A stretch of 64,000 nt of DNA from UBA6109 sp035366835. Lineage in GTDB: Bacteria > Desulfobacterota > Syntrophia > Syntrophales > UBA6109. Of the stretch, positions 62,224-64,000 are shown piece after piece (the stretch's first letter is position 1; each line of letters begins with the position of its first letter). Position numbers and translations under genes: made by a program. The stretch covers positions 1-64,000 of the forward strand of contig DAOSIS010000019.1 of the NCBI GenBank assembly GCA_035366835.1, written 5' to 3'. Below the pieces are notes generated by a model. The model was not told the origin of the DNA and made no database searches. It saw only the letters and a program-made list of their open reading frames with translations.

Positions 62224-63938
62224 AAACGGCCTTCCCGAACCTCCCGGCCCTCCGCGGTGCCCTTCTCGGCGTCCTCCTCTCCGGTCTTCTGTGTTCAGCG
62301 GACCTCGGCCTGGCGCAGGAACCGCTGCGCCTTTCCGTCATCCACATCAACGACACCCACTCTCATCTGGAGCCGACGAGGCGGACGGTCCGGATCGACG
62401 GCAATGACACGGGGGTTTTCCTGGGAGGATTCCCGCGTCTCGCCTCGGCCCTGAAGGATCTGCGGGCCGACGGGAGGACGAGGCTGTTTCTGCACGCCGG
62501 AGACGCCGTGCAGGGGACGCTGTATTTCAATGCCTACCGGGGCGAAGCGGATTTCCGTTTCCTCAACCTCCTGGGCGTCGAGGCCATGACGCTGGGCAAT
62601 CACGAATTCGACAAGGGACCGGACGTCCTGGCGCGTATGCTCGACGTCGCCGACTTTCCCATCCTGTCTGCGAACATTCGCTTTCCCGGCGACAGCCGCC
62701 TGGCGAAACGCGTGACGCCCTATGCCATCAAGGGTTACGGAGCCGACCGGGTGGGCATCGTCGGGGTCACGACCCGTGACACCCCGGTCATTTCAAAGCC
62801 GGGTCCATCCGTCGTTTTCCAGCAGGCTCTCTCTGCCGTCCGGCGCGCCGTGCGCGAACTGGAGGCAAAAGGGGTCGACAAGATCATCGTCCTGTCCCAC
62901 ATCGGCTACGACCATGACATCCAGCTTGCCCGGCGGGTCCGGGGGGTCGACATCGTCGTCGGCGGGCACTCCCACACGCTCCTGGGCGGCGCTGTACTCC
63001 GCGACCTCGGCCTGGAAGTCGGCGGCGATTATCCGACCGTCGTCCGCGGTCCCGGCGGGGCGAAAAGCCTCGTGGTTCAGGCCTGGAAGTGGGGGATGGT
63101 GCTGGGCGTCCTCGACGTGGAATTCAACCGCCGGGGAGAGATCGAAACGCATGAGGCCAGGCCTCTCTTCATCGCCGGGAACGATTTCATCCGCAGCCGG
63201 AAACCCGTCGAGGCGGGAAGTGAGGAGGGGCGGCGGATCGTGCGCGCGCTGACCGACCGGGGAGCGTTCGGATTTTTCCGGGACGAGGAGCACGCCGCGT
63301 CCATCCTGGCGCCTTACAGGCAAGGGCTGGAAAAGCTCAGGAAGACCGAGGTCGCGACGGCCCTGTCGGATCTGCGGATCGGTGTCAACGGCGGTCCGGG
63401 TCCGCTGGTTGCAGATGCGATGGCCTGGAAGACGGGAAGCGCAATCGCCCTCCAGAACCGGGGCGGCGTGCGGGCCGAGCTGCGGGAGGGGGCGATCACT
63501 CTGGGGGACGTCGCCGAGGTCCTCCCCTTCGAAAACGTGATCGTGCTCCTGGACGTGACCGCTGCGGAACTCCGCAGCGCGCTCGAAGAGGGAATCGAGT
63601 TCCAGATGGCCAGGAGGCCGTCGGAGCCCGGGCTTCCGTACGTGTCCGGGATGAGCTACCAGGCGAATCTGGCGGCCCCGAGGGGGAAGAGGATCGTTTC
63701 GATGGTCCGGCTGCGGCCCGACGGAACGGGCGTTCCCTTTGATCCGAAGGGCCTGTACCGGATTGCCCTGAACGATTTCATCGCCAACGGCGGTGACGGC
63801 CATGCGACGTTCAGGCAGGTGACACGATTCCGCCGGGACACCGGCCTCGTCGATTCCGATGTCTTCGCGGAGTACCTCCGGCATCTGGGCGAGGTCCGGG
63901 AAGAAGGCGGGAAAAGGATCGAAGTCCTCGCCAGGTGA
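62220..63938 (+). CDS. Secreted 5'-nucleotidase/UshA-type metallophosphatase
   Basis: 572 residues from GTG 62220, overlapping the upstream stop (GTGA). It has a signal peptide (to about LGLAQ), a metallophosphatase domain with IHINDTHSHLEP, HAGDAVQGTLYFN, LGNHEFDKG, LSHIGYDHD and GGHSHT, and a C-terminal 5'-nucleotidase domain (GDVAEVLPFENVIVLLDVT, ALNDFIANGGDGHATF). It hydrolyses extracellular nucleotides or related phosphoesters in the periplasm. Nothing further is recognised to the end of the window. Confidence 0.93.
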   Translation: MKTAFPNLPALRGALLGVLLSGLLCSADLGLAQEPLRLSVIHINDTHSHLEPTRRTVRIDGNDTGVFLGGFPRLASALKDLRADGRTRLFLHAGDAVQGTLYFNAYRGEADFRFLNLLGVEAMTLGNHEFDKGPDVLARMLDVADFPILSANIRFPGDSRLAKRVTPYAIKGYGADRVGIVGVTTRDTPVISKPGPSVVFQQALSAVRRAVRELEAKGVDKIIVLSHIGYDHDIQLARRVRGVDIVVGGHSHTLLGGAVLRDLGLEVGGDYPTVVRGPGGAKSLVVQAWKWGMVLGVLDVEFNRRGEIETHEARPLFIAGNDFIRSRKPVEAGSEEGRRIVRALTDRGAFGFFRDEEHAASILAPYRQGLEKLRKTEVATALSDLRIGVNGGPGPLVADAMAWKTGSAIALQNRGGVRAELREGAITLGDVAEVLPFENVIVLLDVTAAELRSALEEGIEFQMARRPSEPGLPYVSGMSYQANLAAPRGKRIVSMVRLRPDGTGVPFDPKGLYRIALNDFIANGGDGHATFRQVTRFRRDTGLVDSDVFAEYLRHLGEVREEGGKRIEVLAR

Positions 63939-64000
63939 TCCCTTCCGGATGGCGTCGGTGCCGGCGACCCCCGCACGATCATCGCCGATCCCGGGCGGCT

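Overview
The window reads as a chromosomal segment of a Gram-negative, strictly anaerobic, GC-rich bacterium, most likely a Desulfobacterota member of the Syntrophus/Smithella kind. This is inferred from gene content only: a selenocysteine-containing formate dehydrogenase with HydBC-type NADH subunits, LPS export genes (kdsA, kdsC, lptC-lptA-lptB) next to rpoN-hpf-ptsN-hprK-rapZ, a long-form NfeD plus slipin, and a type 4 uracil-DNA glycosylase.

Layout. 0-8.4 kb: a MASE3 sensor kinase, a universal stress protein and a three-gene RND efflux operon, all on the minus strand. 8.4-11.6 kb: a near-consensus sigma-54 promoter ahead of two envelope proteins that share a C-terminal module, then TerC and a PGPGW membrane protein. 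11.8-24.2 kb: accessory DNA in a tRNA-Arg(CCG) gene. A 3'-half tRNA copy, one intact tRNA and a 5'-half copy bound two adjacent segments. The left segment (about 3.1 kb) carries a caspase/FGE-domain protein with a frameshifted end and a Fic protein. The right segment (about 9.2 kb) is a phage-satellite-like element: tyrosine integrase, small genes, an orphan HsdR_N-like nuclease, a lone HK97-type capsid gene, a decayed small-terminase-like remnant, a lambda O/P-like replication module with an apparent internal origin, an AlpA-like regulator and a HicAB pair.

24.2-34.6 kb: metF, an AMIN/amidase_3/LysM cell-wall amidase, pepA, a four-gene type IV pilin-like operon, a Tim44-domain protein and small proteins. 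34.7-44.4 kb: a redox locus on the minus strand. It encodes two DRTGG proteins, two GHKL ATPases, a PHP protein, NuoE/HydC-like, ferredoxin-like and NuoF-GltD fusion proteins, then a Sec-containing FdhA. I infer a soluble NAD(P)-linked, possibly electron-bifurcating formate dehydrogenase. 44.7-64 kb: xerD, a TPR protein, the Kdo/LPS-transport/rpoN/PTS cluster, an M23 peptidase, coaBC, a uracil-DNA glycosylase, nfeD-slipin, an MtnX-like phosphatase and a 5'-nucleotidase.

The most unusual items are the two-sided occupation of one tRNA gene, which leaves the only intact copy at the tail of the integrase operon; the 22-bp and 14-bp repeat arrays inside the replication gene; the UGA/SECIS in fdhA; and the duplicated DRTGG/ATPase regulatory set attached to the formate dehydrogenase genes. 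All calls come from reading the sequence; no database search was run.
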